Part shown: positions 23,829-35,078 of the stretch, in pieces
How positions within the stretch are numbered: the first letter of the stretch is position 1
Layout of the letters: every line of letters starts with the position of its first letter
Origin: Chimonanthus salicifolius
Taxonomy: Eukaryota > Streptophyta > Magnoliopsida > Laurales > Calycanthaceae
NCBI GenBank assembly: GCA_013350335.1
Contig: CM023539.1
Location: forward strand, 17,138,223 to 17,202,222
Direction of reading: 5' to 3'
DNA length: 64,000 bases
Made by a program: the position numbers and the translations under genes
Notes under the pieces: generated by a model
Databases searched by the model: none
What the model saw: only the letters and a program-made list of their open reading frames with translations
What the model was told of the DNA's origin: nothing

Positions 23829-24897
23829 TTACACAAAGAGTTCCGGATGAGAGGCTCTCATCTCCGACTCAAGTTCCCAGGTGGTTTCTTCATTACCATG
23901 TCGTTCCCATACCACCTTGACGAACTGAATGGCCCGGTTCCGCAACACCCTTTGCTCGGTCCCGACTATTCTGACCGGCTTTTCCACATATGTCACATCG
24001 CTTTGCACATCGATGTCTTGAATATTCAATACATGTGATGGATCAGGGTTGTACTTCCTCAACATAGACACATGGAATACATCATGTAATGATGATAACT
24101 GCGGAGGGAGCGCCAACTGATAAGCTACCCCCCCCCCCCCCCCCACCCTCTTCAAGATTGAAAACGGTCCCACAAATCTAGGTGACAGTTTCCCCTTCTT
24201 TCCAAATCTCATGTGTCCCTTCCGTGGTGAGACTTTCAAAAACACCAAGTCCCCCACCTCAGATTCGAGGAACCTTCTCCTTTTGTCGGCGTAACTCTTC
24301 TGTCGGCTTTGTGCAGTGAGTAGATGTTGCCGTATCAATTTAATCTGCGCTGTAGTTTCTGCAACCAACTCCGGTCCAATCAGCGCAGGCTCACCGGCTT
24401 CTGTCCAACACACTGGTGATCTACATGGCCTACCATATAAGGCCTCAAACGGAGCCATTTGTAGGCTTGACTGATAGCTGTTATTGTAGGAAAGCTCCAC
24501 CAGTGGTAAATGATCCTCCCATCCACCCTTAAAGTCTAGCATGCATGCTCTCAGCATATCCTCCAATGTCTGTATTGTCCTCTCCGACTGTCCATCAGTC
24601 TGTGGATGAAATGCTGTGCTAGTTAATACATCGGTCCCCATAGCCGACTGCAAGCCCTGCCATACTCTGCCGGTGAATCGTCCATCCCTGTCGGACACAA
24701 TAGACCGGGGAATGCCATGTAACCTGATGATCTCCCGGATGTACCGTCGACCCAAAGTGTCTGATGAATCCGTCATCTTGATGGGAAGGAAATGTGCAGA
24801 CTTGGTCAACCGGTCCACTATGAGCCATATCGCATCGTTGCCCTTGGATGACCTTGGCAACCCTGTTACAAAGTCCATGGATATGTGTTCCCATTTC
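23829..24897 (-). CDS. T5 gag-pol, C-terminal exon-like fragment (integrase core to chromodomain-like tail)
   Basis: Downstream half of the T5 polyprotein, continuing the frame of 38517-35079 after the T6 insertion. It starts at [11 protein letters not shown] (first catalytic Asp of integrase), includes VSDRDGRF and [11 protein letters not shown] (the other two acidic residues), then the YGRPCRSP region, the GPF segment and a tail [19 protein letters not shown] ending HPELFV. A run of 17 C at 24128-24144 adds three glycines to the loop before VAYQL without breaking the frame. No stop codons. It is separated from its gag-RT half by 10.2 kb and cannot be translated as one protein now. Confidence 0.92.
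24893..24897. repeat. TSD of T6, left copy (ATTTC)
   Basis: ATTTC is repeated at 35079-35083. Removing T6 and one copy rejoins the T5 integrase frame exactly between PEWK and WEH. Confidence 0.92.
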
Positions 24898-26263
24898 TGT
24901 AACACCCCGATTTCTCAATAAGATGAATATTTACGAAAATGCCCCTAGATTGGTGAATTCAATAAATATGATTGTAAATAAGGAAATGGTGGGGCCCATT
25001 GCTCAAATTAAGGTCATATGAGCACATTATAAATGTCAAGTTTGATTGGTTGGGTAATTTCTCAATGAAGTGGAAAATTACCAAAATGCCCCTGAGTTGT
25101 TAAATTAATTATTTTGTGATGTTAAGTAAGGAAATAGTGGGGCCCATTGCTCAAAATAAAATCATATGAGCACATTATGAATGTTAAGTTTGATTGGTTG
25201 GGTAATTTTCATCATTTGGGTCAAAAATGGCTAAATGGGTCAAAGGGCCCAAATGGGACCCATCGGGTCAAAATGGATGATTTGACCATTTTGTGAATTT
25301 AAATTAAAGGGGGTTAAGCCTAGTTGATTGGAAATCAAGTGGAGAAGAAATGGGTAGGCTTGATCCATATGCAAAAACCGATTACAAATGACCAAAATAC
25401 CATAAATGGGTCATGTTGTCAAAACGGGTCAAGGAGCTAAAAGTGGACCCAACGGGTCGAGTTGACTATTGTTGACCGCGTGAACCCTCAAGGGATCTCA
25501 AACACGAGTCAAATCAGTTGAGTGGGACTGAGGTGAGTTGGAATTAAATCAAAAGGTGAGTTAACTCATGTGCATTAAATGAAATGCATTAAATGTGATG
25601 AGTTGGGTTGGAATAAAAATACCTTGAGTTGGGTGAGTCAAAATGGAAACCCATGGGACTGTAAATCAGTGAGTTCAAGTGGGAATTGGAAGAGTTTTGC
25701 CCAGCTTTAACCACCCAAACAAGTCCCACACGTTGGGGACTTGTTTGGGGTGATTTTCATGATGTATTAAATGGGAATACATGGGATTGTGATGAGATGC
25801 TTGGGGATTTGAATGGCTGCATAGGTAGCTGCCAAGGGGTGCCTTGGATGGGACCCAATACCCATTGGTTTGTGCAAGAAGTTATGAGGGAGTGGAGGAG
25901 TTTTGGGGGCTGAACTACAAAAACAATAAGCACACAAGGTTGGCCATTTTTCACATTGGAAATCCAAGAATTTCCATCTCTCTCTCTCTCCCTCTCTCAA
26001 ATTCGTTTTTCCTAACTGGAATAGCAGAGGTGTTTGCACCAGTAGATCAAGCACAAAACAGCAAAAGAAAGGAAGAAGTAAAAGGGAGAAACCAAGGACC
26101 AAAGGCAAAGAGAAAGATTGGAAGTTTGGTAAGTATTTATTTGTTATTTTGGTATAATAACATGGAGCAAATGTGGTGTGTATTGGCCATGGTTATGGCC
26201 GAATACACCAAGGTTTTAACCTTGATTAGTGGAGGATTTAAAATGGTAAAAATAACCATTGGG

Positions 26264-27060
26264 TTTGGCCACCATGAAGGGCCGAACCCCATGTAAGAGA
26301 TGGCTTGGTTTTCATGTTTTGAAACATGAAAACCATGGATTTTGTGGACTGTTTTTGGGTTTTGATTTAAGATTTAAATACATGTTTTAGAATGGTTAAA
26401 AACCATGGATCTGAATGACATAGGGACTGAAATTTATATGGTCTAAAATCAGTGGATTAAAAGATGGAAATGGACCATTGGGTTCGGCCACTTAGCATGG
26501 CCGAACCCCATGGAAACAAATGGTTGTTTTTGATATGTTTTGGAAATTAAAACCATATGATTTGGGACTGATATTAGATGTTATTGTTGGATTTGGAATG
26601 CATGTTTTAAGGAGGTTAAAACATGGATTTGGGTGTTGGTTTCAAACCCAAGATAAAGGGTCAAATGTTCAAAGCCAATTTCATGGTGTTCGGCCAATGA
26701 GCATGGCCGAACCCTATGAAATTGGGCTAATTTTTGGATGGTTTCTTTTAAGGTTAAAACCTGATGTTAATACGCTGTTAATTACATGATGATTGAGGTT
26801 TAAAAACAGCAAACATAACCATTGGGTTCGGCCAACATAGAGGGCCGAACCCCATGTAAAAGGATGTTGGTTTTCATGTTGTGAAACATGGAAACCATGG
26901 ACTTTATGGACTGTTGTGAATGAATTTAATTAGATGGTTTCTAAGAGGTTTAAAGGCAGCAATATAATACTGATATTGCATGTTTAAATAATGCCTAAAG
27001 CATGGTTAAAAGACCAAGATATGGACATTGAGTTCGGCCACCTTGGATGGCCGAACCCCA
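26264..27060. repeat. GGTTCGGCC palindrome array in T6 5' LTR
   Basis: Five units lie near 26264, 26479, 26695, 26824 and 27030. The outer arm bases vary (GGTTTGGCC, TGTTCGGCC, GAGTTCGGCC), while GGCCGAACCC on the 3' arm is constant; the GGTTTGGCC variant still pairs as RNA through a G-U pair. The same array is at 32672-33468. Confidence 0.83.
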
Positions 27061-27857
27061 TGTAAGTAAGTGATGTGTTTTGGTGAAGTTAAATTGCTGT
27101 TTCGGTGGCTGGTTATGTGGCTGAACCATGTGTAATTCATGGTTGTGTTAACATGATTAAATCATGTATAATCATGAGAAGTAGAGGGATCAACCAGATC
27201 AAGTGAACCCCATGGGGCTATTTTGAAATAAATGGGCTGTTTTGGATGGGAGTTTATGATTGTTTTAATTAAGGAAATCATTCATGATAATTATGGACCA
27301 TGGCATGGGTTAAATAGGCTAAGCTTATGAGTCGTAATTGTTAATGGTTCCATGTTGAATTAAAAGGTTTAAAAAGATCCTAATGGAGAACCATATGGTA
27401 ATGGGTAATAGAACCCCACTATGGTGGAATGGTTATGAATGTTGGTTTCAATATGGTTTAAGGTCAATGGCAAAAACTGTAAATACCAATCGAATGATCA
27501 ATGATGGAAATGATCATAGGGTTGGATGTACGGACACGAACCCCACATGATGTGGATGGGTCTATAATGTGATTAAATAAGTGAATGATGTTGTGACTTA
27601 TTGATTGATATATGGATAAGGTACCGGAAGTCGAACGACGTGCGAGTCGTGACCGGGTGACGCGAAAGAAAGATCAGTTACTGAAGGGATTCTTCAGTAG
27701 GTTTCCTACCTACTTGTAACCACGGTTTTACCCAGTTTTTCTTATGATACTCTTGTTTTAATATATGTGTTTCAAATGATATATTATGCATTAACAAATG
27801 GTATACAGGCATTGGCATCTCATGCATAGTCATGGGATAATGAATGAAGTTCTACAA

Positions 27858-28112
27858 TGATGGCTACGATTGTACATGATGGGGGTTGCCCATTGCATGT
27901 ATAGAAGAGATGAATGTTGTTGTAATTTACCTTGTCGGTGCAAGGCACGTCAAGTGATGTCTACGATGGTACATGATGGGGGTTGCTCATTACATGTACA
28001 TCGCTTATAGAAGAGATGAAGGTGTGTTGTAATTTACCTTGTCGGTGCAAGGCACGTCAAGTGATGGCTATGAAAGTACATGATGGGGGATGCTCATTGC
28101 ATGTGCATATTT
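27858..28112. repeat. About 100-bp tandem repeat in T6 5' LTR
   Basis: Two full units and one partial unit start TGATGgCTACGA at 27858, 27955 and 28062 and contain TACATGATGGGGGTTGC and TTACCTTGTCGGTGCAAGGC. A second copy lies in the 3' LTR at 34266-34520. Confidence 0.8.
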
Positions 28113-28672
28113 CATAGCATTGTTTTACCTGTTTTGATGATCATGTATTATGATATGTATATGCATGTTTTATATGCTAACATGTGGTAGCCCTGATTCG
28201 GGAACCTACTGGGCGCGTTGATCTAACGCCCTAATTCTATCCTCAGAGGAGATTGCAGGTACAAGTAAAGGAAAAGAAAAGGTCATTGACCGGGAGGGGA
28301 GCTGAGCCTAAGTGCTTTAATGATGGATTTGGATTACGTTATATTACTGTCACTTGAATATTTTGTTGGACATGTAATAATTCGTTACTTGCTATGGTTT
28401 GATTAGGATAATAACCTTTGGATGGTTGATCTATGTTATTTAATGTTTAAGACTGTTACTTGCTATCTCGTCTTTTTATTCCGCATGTTGATGTTAGTTC
28501 CATGTGTGATTCACTATCATGGTCTATTACATGTACACATGGGTGGCCAGTTAAGGTTCAGACTTGGGTAGTCTGAACTTAACTCGCGTCGTGACGCCGC
28601 CCGCTCTCTTCCGATGTTTTATAAAAAAAAAATTAGACTCTGAAATTCTCGGAAAGGGCGGGGCGTTACAGT

Positions 28673-28684
28673 TGGTATCAGAGC
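28673..28684 (+). other. T6 primer binding site
   Basis: TGGTATCAGAGC starts two bases after the LTR end, identical to that of P and T5. T6 can therefore use the same tRNA primer as its presumed helpers. Confidence 0.9.
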
Positions 28685-29115
28685 GAAACGGGAAGTTGAA
28701 TCATCGAAGTAAGATTAAGACGGTTTCATGTCTCACTGACGGATAAGAATCCCAACTGACCGACTCTTCGGAGTCCGCTGCCTGGGGGCCGGATTAATTT
28801 ACTTCGAGTGACTCAGACTGAACAATCTATCTGAGAACGACAATGAAAGATAGCAAAGTAAAGTACAGTCATCATAACTGGACATATCAAACATAGCAAA
28901 GTAGGATGTACTCCCCTGAAACTCCCACACTGAGAAACAAACAATAGGAAGTTAGAGATTTCCCCAGAAACAAAAGAAAACAAAGAGTGTTGATTTGGTA
29001 ATCTTCCCAAACAAAGTACATGATATTATGCATGATCAAATTCCCTGGAAACCAAGAGTGGTTTATTTAGAATTATGGTTGAATATTTTTGTGTTTTAAA
29101 TGTTGTGGCACAGAT
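28685..29115 (+). other. T6 leader, conserved with autonomous relatives
   Basis: From GAAACGGGAAGTTGAATC through about 28870 this is nearly the same as 7473-7650 in P and related to the T3 leader (49545 on) and the T5 leader in reverse (38860-39032). After that it diverges. Retention of only leader and ends is what a packaging signal would require; that function is inferred. Confidence 0.65.
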
Positions 29116-29655
29116 ATGTCGAGCAATGAGGAATACACAGAATTATGGGATAAAGGGACACCTAGTTGTCCAGTGGATTTGGTATCGACTTCCGATAGTG
29201 TCAGCATGGAAGTTAATGTGGACCTTCAGGAGGGACCTCCTGAGGAAGATGATATGGACTTAGCACCTATTTCAGAGGATCTGATGGATGACATTCCTGG
29301 GATGGTGGAACCTCCTGAGGAAGAAGAGGAGGATCTGGGATTTTTCTTTTATGAGGATCCTATGGAAGACTTTCCTATAATATTGGAATCGGCGGGGGAG
29401 GTAGATCCCTAGGATACCTGTGAGTTGTGTAATCAGGACGATCACAACAGTTTGTATTGTCCTCATCCATTAGGAGTTGTCTGTCCGGTTTGTGGACTGC
29501 ACGGGCATGGAGAGGCGAGGACTAATTGTCCTTGTATAGGAGGACCCGGGTTAATACCCTGCACAACATGTGAAGCATTGGGGCACACGGCGATGATGTG
29601 TCCTAATAACCGTTTCAAGTTCGCTAATGATGCGGAATCTTCTACGGAAGACTAG
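29116..29655 (+). CDS. T6 acidic/triple zinc-knuckle ORF with an internal amber codon
   Basis: The frame runs from ATG 29116 to TAG 29653-29655, 179 codons, with one in-frame TAG at 29410-29412 (codon 99). Residues 1-98 are very acidic (runs of Glu/Asp, repeated PPEE and MEDxP/MDDIP patterns) with no basic patch. After the amber codon come three zinc knuckles: C102-C105-H110-C115 (CX2CX4HX4C), C123-C126-H131-C138 (CX2CX4HX6C) and C149-C152-H157-C162 (CX2CX4HX4C). The frame is kept on both sides, so the TAG is either a recent nonsense mutation or a readthrough/regulatory stop. It starts where gag starts in P, but I see no similarity to Gag outside the knuckles. It could be a captured host gene fragment or a remodelled nucleocapsid; function unknown. 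Confidence 0.7.
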
Positions 29656-31115
29656 GATAGGAAGTAATATGAAGGGTATTAAAAAAAGGGTTATTTTTGC
29701 AAGGGTGTATATTTTGGTTATACATAGGGTTTGTTTCACCCTACCCACCTTTGTACAAGGATGAAGTATGAAGTTATATTAAGTATGCGATGTTATGATT
29801 CTAAGAGGATTTTTGGCACTAAGATATAGGTGACGAGGTCACTTGATTACATTGAGACGTGGTATGGGTGCGTCCCTCACGGGATGTTGATTACATTGAG
29901 ACGTGGTATGGGTGCGTCCCTCACGTGATGTTGATGATTGAGATGTGGTATGGGTGCGTCCCTCACATGGTATTGATGAGATAAGAATATAAACTTCATG
30001 AGTATGGCTTTGAGTAGCTATGAGGCTGTGGGAATCTTGATACGAAATACGGAGACTTGGTCCCGTAGGACTACCATTGAGGAGTGGGTCCCTCGCAAGC
30101 TACGTGCTAGAGGGCGCTCTCACGGCTGTTTGGCACACTAGATGTGCTGGAATGCGCAGAGCTAGGTACTATTTTACCTGGTGGGGGTGGTACTAGCTTC
30201 GTCAGACGCTGAGCGACCGCCTTAGAGCTTGACTGAATCACCTATGAGGTGAAGGGATGCAGGACGAGGTAGACCGGATCACGTTGGATGTGGGTCTTCT
30301 GCTTGGTAAGTCATAAGTCCTAAGTCTTGCAAGGGGTCGGGATATATTTGTGATTTGATATGGTTACCACAGTCTTATAGTGATTCATTTGAATGTTGTT
30401 CCTACAGATATTAATCATGGATAAATGATACTCATGGACAAAGTGATACCAAGGATGGATGGTTTCCATGAATGGATTATACCCATAGGTGGGCTATATT
30501 CATAGATGGTTGTAACTGTTGTATAGATGATGCTCCTGGACAGAGTGATACCAAGGATGAATGGTTTCCATGAATGGATTATACCCATAGGGGTTATATT
30601 CATGGATGATTATAAAACAGGGATAGATGATATTTACTGAGAGCGAAACACCAGGGATGGATGTATTTAACCATAGGTGATTATTCCCATGGTGGTTTGG
30701 ATTGATGCCGGGAATTGGTATCGTGGAAGTTGGAACAAAAGTTGTTAGTCACATAGAGACTTATGTGCAAAGAAAGATGTGTTTAAATTTGGAGATATAC
30801 TCAACGGAAAAGATAAGTGTCTGGTGAAACTTGAATGGGAAACTATGGACGACTGCCGAGTTAGACTGATCACCTGGCTCTGTAGTTAACCGATGAAGTT
30901 CCAGGAAAGTGCAACTAGAAACCTAGTTGAAATGGAATCAGAAAAAGCTCTGAGCATAGGCTCGCATTGGCAGGCTACCTCACACAGAGAGTGGATAAAA
31001 GAACATATTGAGCCGGTACGTATGGAAAATACTATGAGAGCAGGTAAAGTGAAACAGAGTAGATTGATCTATGTGAGATCACAAATGGCTCACGAGAAAA
31101 AGATATAACGTGAGA
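29656..31115 (+). other. T6 internal region of unknown origin, with two tandem repeats
   Basis: I recognise no gene in this 1.46 kb. A 40-58-bp repeat with TGGTATGGGTGCGTCCCTCAC occurs three times at about 29840-29980. A unit of about 118 bp (CAAGGATGGATGGTTTCCATG, here and there varied) occurs twice and in part a third time at about 30419-30680. The stretch 30050-30350 is GC-richer than its surroundings and unlike anything else in the window. A 71-codon frame at 30893-31108 has no recognisable motif. It replaces gag-pol in the element. Confidence 0.6.
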
Positions 31116-31256
31116 CAAAACAAAGGTGTTACGGAACCAAGCGATTCAATTTGTCAAAGTGGTGTGGACCGACATGGTAATGAAGAGGTCACTTGGGAAC
31201 TTGAAATCGGAAATAAGAATAGCACACTCTGAGATATTTATGGAATCGTTCAGAAC
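31116..31256 (+). pseudogene. T6: relic of pol 3' end (chromodomain-like tail)
   Basis: The frame reads [14 protein letters not shown], matching the end of P, T5 and T3 polyproteins, then shifts by one base relative to them. In the shifted frame the RHGNEE and TWELE part of the tail is still recognisable, up to the last codons before the 3' untranslated region. This shows that T6 derives from an autonomous Tekay-like element by loss of nearly all gag-pol. Confidence 0.8.
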
Positions 31257-31289
31257 CCTACTTCACTCGATTTTCGGGACGAAAATTTT

Positions 31290-31299
31290 AAAAAGAGGG
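31290..31299 (+). other. T6 polypurine tract
   Basis: AAAAAGAGGG lies 6 bases before the 3' LTR and follows TTCGGGACGAAAATTTT, the same arrangement as in P, T3, T5 and T1. Confidence 0.72.
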
Positions 31300-31305
31300 T
31301 TATAT

Positions 31306-34300
31306 TGTAACACCCCGATTTCTCAATAAGATGAATATTTACGAAAATGCCCCTAGATTGGTGAATTCAATAAATATGATTGTAAATAAGGAAATGGTGG
31401 GGCCCATTGCTCAAATTAAGGTCATATGAGCACATTATAAATGTCAAGTTTGATTGGTTGGGTAATTTCTCAATGAAGTGGAAAATTACCAAAATGCCCC
31501 TGAGTTGTTAAATTAATTATTTTGTGATGTTAAGTAAGGAAATAGTGGGGCCCATTGCTCAAAATAAAATCATATGAGCACATTATGAATGTTAAGTTTG
31601 ATTGGTTGGGTAATTTTCATCATTTGGGTCAAAAATGGCTAAATGGGTCAAAGGGCCCAAATGGGACCCATCGGGTCAAAATGGATGATTTGACCATTTT
31701 GTGAATTTAAATTAAAGGGGGTTAAGCCTAGTTGATTGGAAATCAAGTGGAGAAGAAATGGGTAGGCTTGATCCATATGCAAAAACCGATTACAAATGAC
31801 CAAAATACCATAAATGGGTCATGTTGTCAAAACGGGTCAAGGAGCTAAAAGTGGACCCAACGGGTCGAGTTGACTATTGTTGACCGCGTGAACCCTCAAG
31901 GGATCTCAAACACGAGTCAAATCAGTTGAGTGGGACTGAGGTGAGTTGGAATTAAATCAAAAGGTGAGTTAACTCATGTGCATTAAATGAAATGCATTAA
32001 ATGTGATGAGTTGGGTTGGAATAAAAATACCTTGAGTTGGGTGAGTCAAAATGGAAACCCATGGGACTGTAAATCAGTGAGTTCAAGTGGGAATTGGAAG
32101 AGTTTTGCCCAGCTTTAACCACCCAAACAAGTCCCACACGTTGGGGACTTGTTTGGGGTGATTTTCATGATGTATTAAATGGGAATACATGGGATTGTGA
32201 TGAGATGCTTGGGGATTTGAATGGCTGCATAGGTAGCTGCCAAGGGGTGCCTTGGATGGGACCCAATACCCATTGGTTTGTGCAAGAAGTTATGAGGGAG
32301 TGGAGGAGTTTTGGGGGCTGAACTACAAAAACAATAAGCACACAAGGTTGGCCATTTTTCACATTGGAAATCCAAGAATTTCCATCTCTCTCTCTCTCCC
32401 TCTCTCAAATTCGTTTTTCCTAACTGGAATAGCAGAGGTGTTTGCACCAGTAGATCAAGCACAAAACAGCAAAAGAAAGGAAGAAGTAAAAGGGAGAAAC
32501 CAAGGACCAAAGGCAAAGAGAAAGATTGGAAGTTTGGTAAGTATTTATTTGTTATTTTGGTATAATAACATGGAGCAAATGTGGTGTGTATTGGCCATGG
32601 TTATGGCCGAATACACCAAGGTTTTAACCTTGATTAGTGGAGGATTTAAAATGGTAAAAATAACCATTGGGTTTGGCCACCATGAAGGGCCGAACCCCAT
32701 GTAAGAGATGGCTTGGTTTTCATGTTTTGAAACATGAAAACCATGGATTTTGTGGACTGTTTTTGGGTTTTGATTTAAGATTTAAATACATGTTTTAGAA
32801 TGGTTAAAAACCATGGATCTGAATGACATAGGGACTGAAATTTATATGGTCTAAAATCAGTGGATTAAAAGATGGAAATGGACCATTGGGTTCGGCCACT
32901 TAGCATGGCCGAACCCCATGGAAACAAATGGTTGTTTTTGATATGTTTTGGAAATTAAAACCATATGATTTGGGACTGATATTAGATGTTATTGTTGGAT
33001 TTGGAATGCACGTTTTAAGGAGGTTAAAACATGGATTTGGGTGTTGGTTTCAAACCCAAGATAAAGGGTCAAATGTTCAAAGCCAATTTCATGGTGTTCG
33101 GCCAATGAGCATGGCCGAACCCTATGAAATTGGGCTAATTTTTGGATGGTTTCTTTTAAGGTTAAAACCTGATGTTAATACGCTGTTAATTACATGATGA
33201 TTGAGGTTTAAAAACAGCAAACATAACCATTGGGTTCGGCCAACATAGAGGGCCGAACCCCATGTAAAAGGATGTTGGTTTTCATGTTGTGAAACATGGA
33301 AACCATGGACTTTATGGACTGTTGTGAATGAATTTAATTAGATGGTTTCTAAGAGGTTTAAAGGCAGCAATATAATACTGATATTGCATGTTTAAATAAT
33401 GCCTAAAGCATGGTTAAAAGACCAAGATATGGACATTGAGTTCGGCCACCTTGGATGGCCGAACCCCATGTAAGTAAGTGATGTGTTTTGGTGAAGTTAA
33501 ATTGCTGTTTCGGTGGCTGGTTATGTGGCTGAACCATGTGTAATTCATGGTTGTGTTAACATGATTAAATCATGTATAATCATGAGAAGTAGAGGGATCA
33601 ACCAGATCAAGTGAACCCCATGGGGCTATTTTGAAATAAATGGGCTGTTTTGGATGGGAGTTTATGATTGTTTTAATTAAGGAAATCATTCATGATAATT
33701 ATGGACCATGGCATGGGTTAAATAGGCTAAGCTTATGAGTCGTAATTGTTAATGGTTCCATGTTGAATTAAAAGGTTTAAAAAGATCCTAATGGAGAACC
33801 ATATGGTAATGGGTAATAGAACCCCACTATGGTGGAATGGTTATGAATGTTGGTTTCAATATGGTTTAAGGTCAATGGCAAAAACTGTAAATACCAATCG
33901 AATGATCAATGATGGAAATGATCATAGGGTTGGATGTACGGACACGAACCCCACATGATGTGGATGGGTCTATAATGTGATTAAATAAGTGAATGATGTT
34001 GTGACTTATTGATTGATATATGGATAAGGTACCGGAAGTCGAACGACGTGCGAGTCGTGACCGGGTGACGCGAAAGAAAGATCAGTTACTGAAGGGATTC
34101 TTCAGTAGGTTTCCTACCTACTTGTAACCACGGTTTTACCCAGTTTTTCTTATGATACTCTTGTTTTAATATATGTGTTTCAAATGATATATTATGCATT
34201 AACAAATGGCATACAGGCATTGGCATCTCATGCATAGTCATGGGATAATGAATGAAGTTCTACAGTGATGGCTACGATTGTACATGATGGGGGTTGCCCA

Positions 34301-35078
34301 TTGCATGTATAGAAGAGATGAATGTTGTTGTAATTTACCTTGTCGGTGCAAGGCACGTCAAGTGATGTCTACGATGGTACATGATGGGGGTTGCTCATTA
34401 CATGTACATCGCTTATAGAAGAGATGAAGGTGTGTTGTAATTTACCTTGTCGGTGCAAGGCACGTCAAGTGATGGCTATGAAAGTACATGATGGGGGATG
34501 CTCATTGCATGTGCATATTTCATAGAATTGTTTTACCTGTTTTGATGATCATGTATTATGATATGTATATGCATGTTTTATATGCTAACATGTGGTAGCC
34601 CTGATTCGGGAACCTACTGGGCGCGTTGATCTAACGTCCTAATTCTATCCTCAGAGGAGATTGCAGGTACAAGTAAAGGAAAAGAAAAGGTCATTGACCG
34701 GGAGGGGAGCTGAGCCTAAGTGCTTTAATGATGGATTTGGATTACGTTATATTACTGTCACTTGAATATTTTGTTGGACATGTAATAATTCGTTACTTGC
34801 TATGGTTTGATTAGGATAATAACCTTTGGATGGTTGATCTATGTTATTTAATGTTTAAGACTGTTACTTGCTATCTCGTCTTTTTATTCCGCATGTTGAT
34901 GTTAGTTCCATGTGTGATTCACTATCATGGTCTATTACATGTACACATGGGTGGCCAGTTAAGGTTCAGACTTGGGTAGTCTGAACTTAACTCGCGTCGT
35001 GACGCCGCCCGCTCTCTTCCGATGTTTTATAAAAAAAAAATTAGACTCTGAAATTCTCGGAAAGGGCGGGGCGTTACA
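31306..35078 (+). repeat. T6 3' LTR (3,773 bp)
   Basis: Same length as the 5' LTR and nearly the same sequence. Differences noticed include T/C near 26602/33010, T/C near 27800/34209, A/G near 27856/34265 and C/T near 28229/34637. Palindromes are at 32672-33468 and the tandem repeat at 34266-34520. Confidence 0.93.

Larger units (their letters stand above)
24898..28670 (+). repeat. T6 5' LTR (3,773 bp)
   Basis: Starts TGTAACACCCCGATTTC, ends GGGGCGTTACA. The first about 330 bp contain two related blocks with GTGGGGCCCATTGCTCAAA (about 24990 and 25138). A donor-like GGTAAGTATTT is at 26128, five GGTTCGGCC-type palindromes at 26264-27060, a 97-107-bp repeat at 27858-28112 and the conserved TCTAACGCCCTAATTC box ending CCTCAG at 28246. 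No genes are recognised; short frames at 25686-26789 recur identically in the 3' LTR and cross the palindromes. Confidence 0.93.
24898..35078 (+). mobile_element. T6: non-autonomous LTR retrotransposon with a zinc-knuckle ORF
   Basis: Innermost and youngest layer. Two LTRs of exactly 3,773 bp (24898-28670, 31306-35078) differ at about five or six bases by eye. The internal region is only 2,635 bp. It has the standard primer site and polypurine tract and a leader very like those of P and T5, but no gag, protease, RT or integrase. Only a frameshifted chromodomain tail remains at the 3' end, and a small acidic/zinc-knuckle frame sits where gag should start. It must have been copied by proteins of a relative. 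It is inserted in T5 pol in the opposite orientation. Confidence 0.93.

Noticed and set aside
25686..26789. Frames of 75-150 codons in T6 LTRs (25686-25913, 25844-26296, 26520-26789 and duplicates 6,408 bp downstream)
   Set aside because: They overlap each other and the palindromes and have no motif. Identity between the two copies reflects LTR identity, not selection on protein.
30050..30350. Possible captured tRNA or structured RNA in the GC-richer part of T6
   Set aside because: I could not fold a cloverleaf or find A/B box pairs at the proper spacing.
30893..31108. 71-codon frame in T6 before the pol relic
   Set aside because: No motif, no counterpart in other elements; kept only as part of the unknown region.
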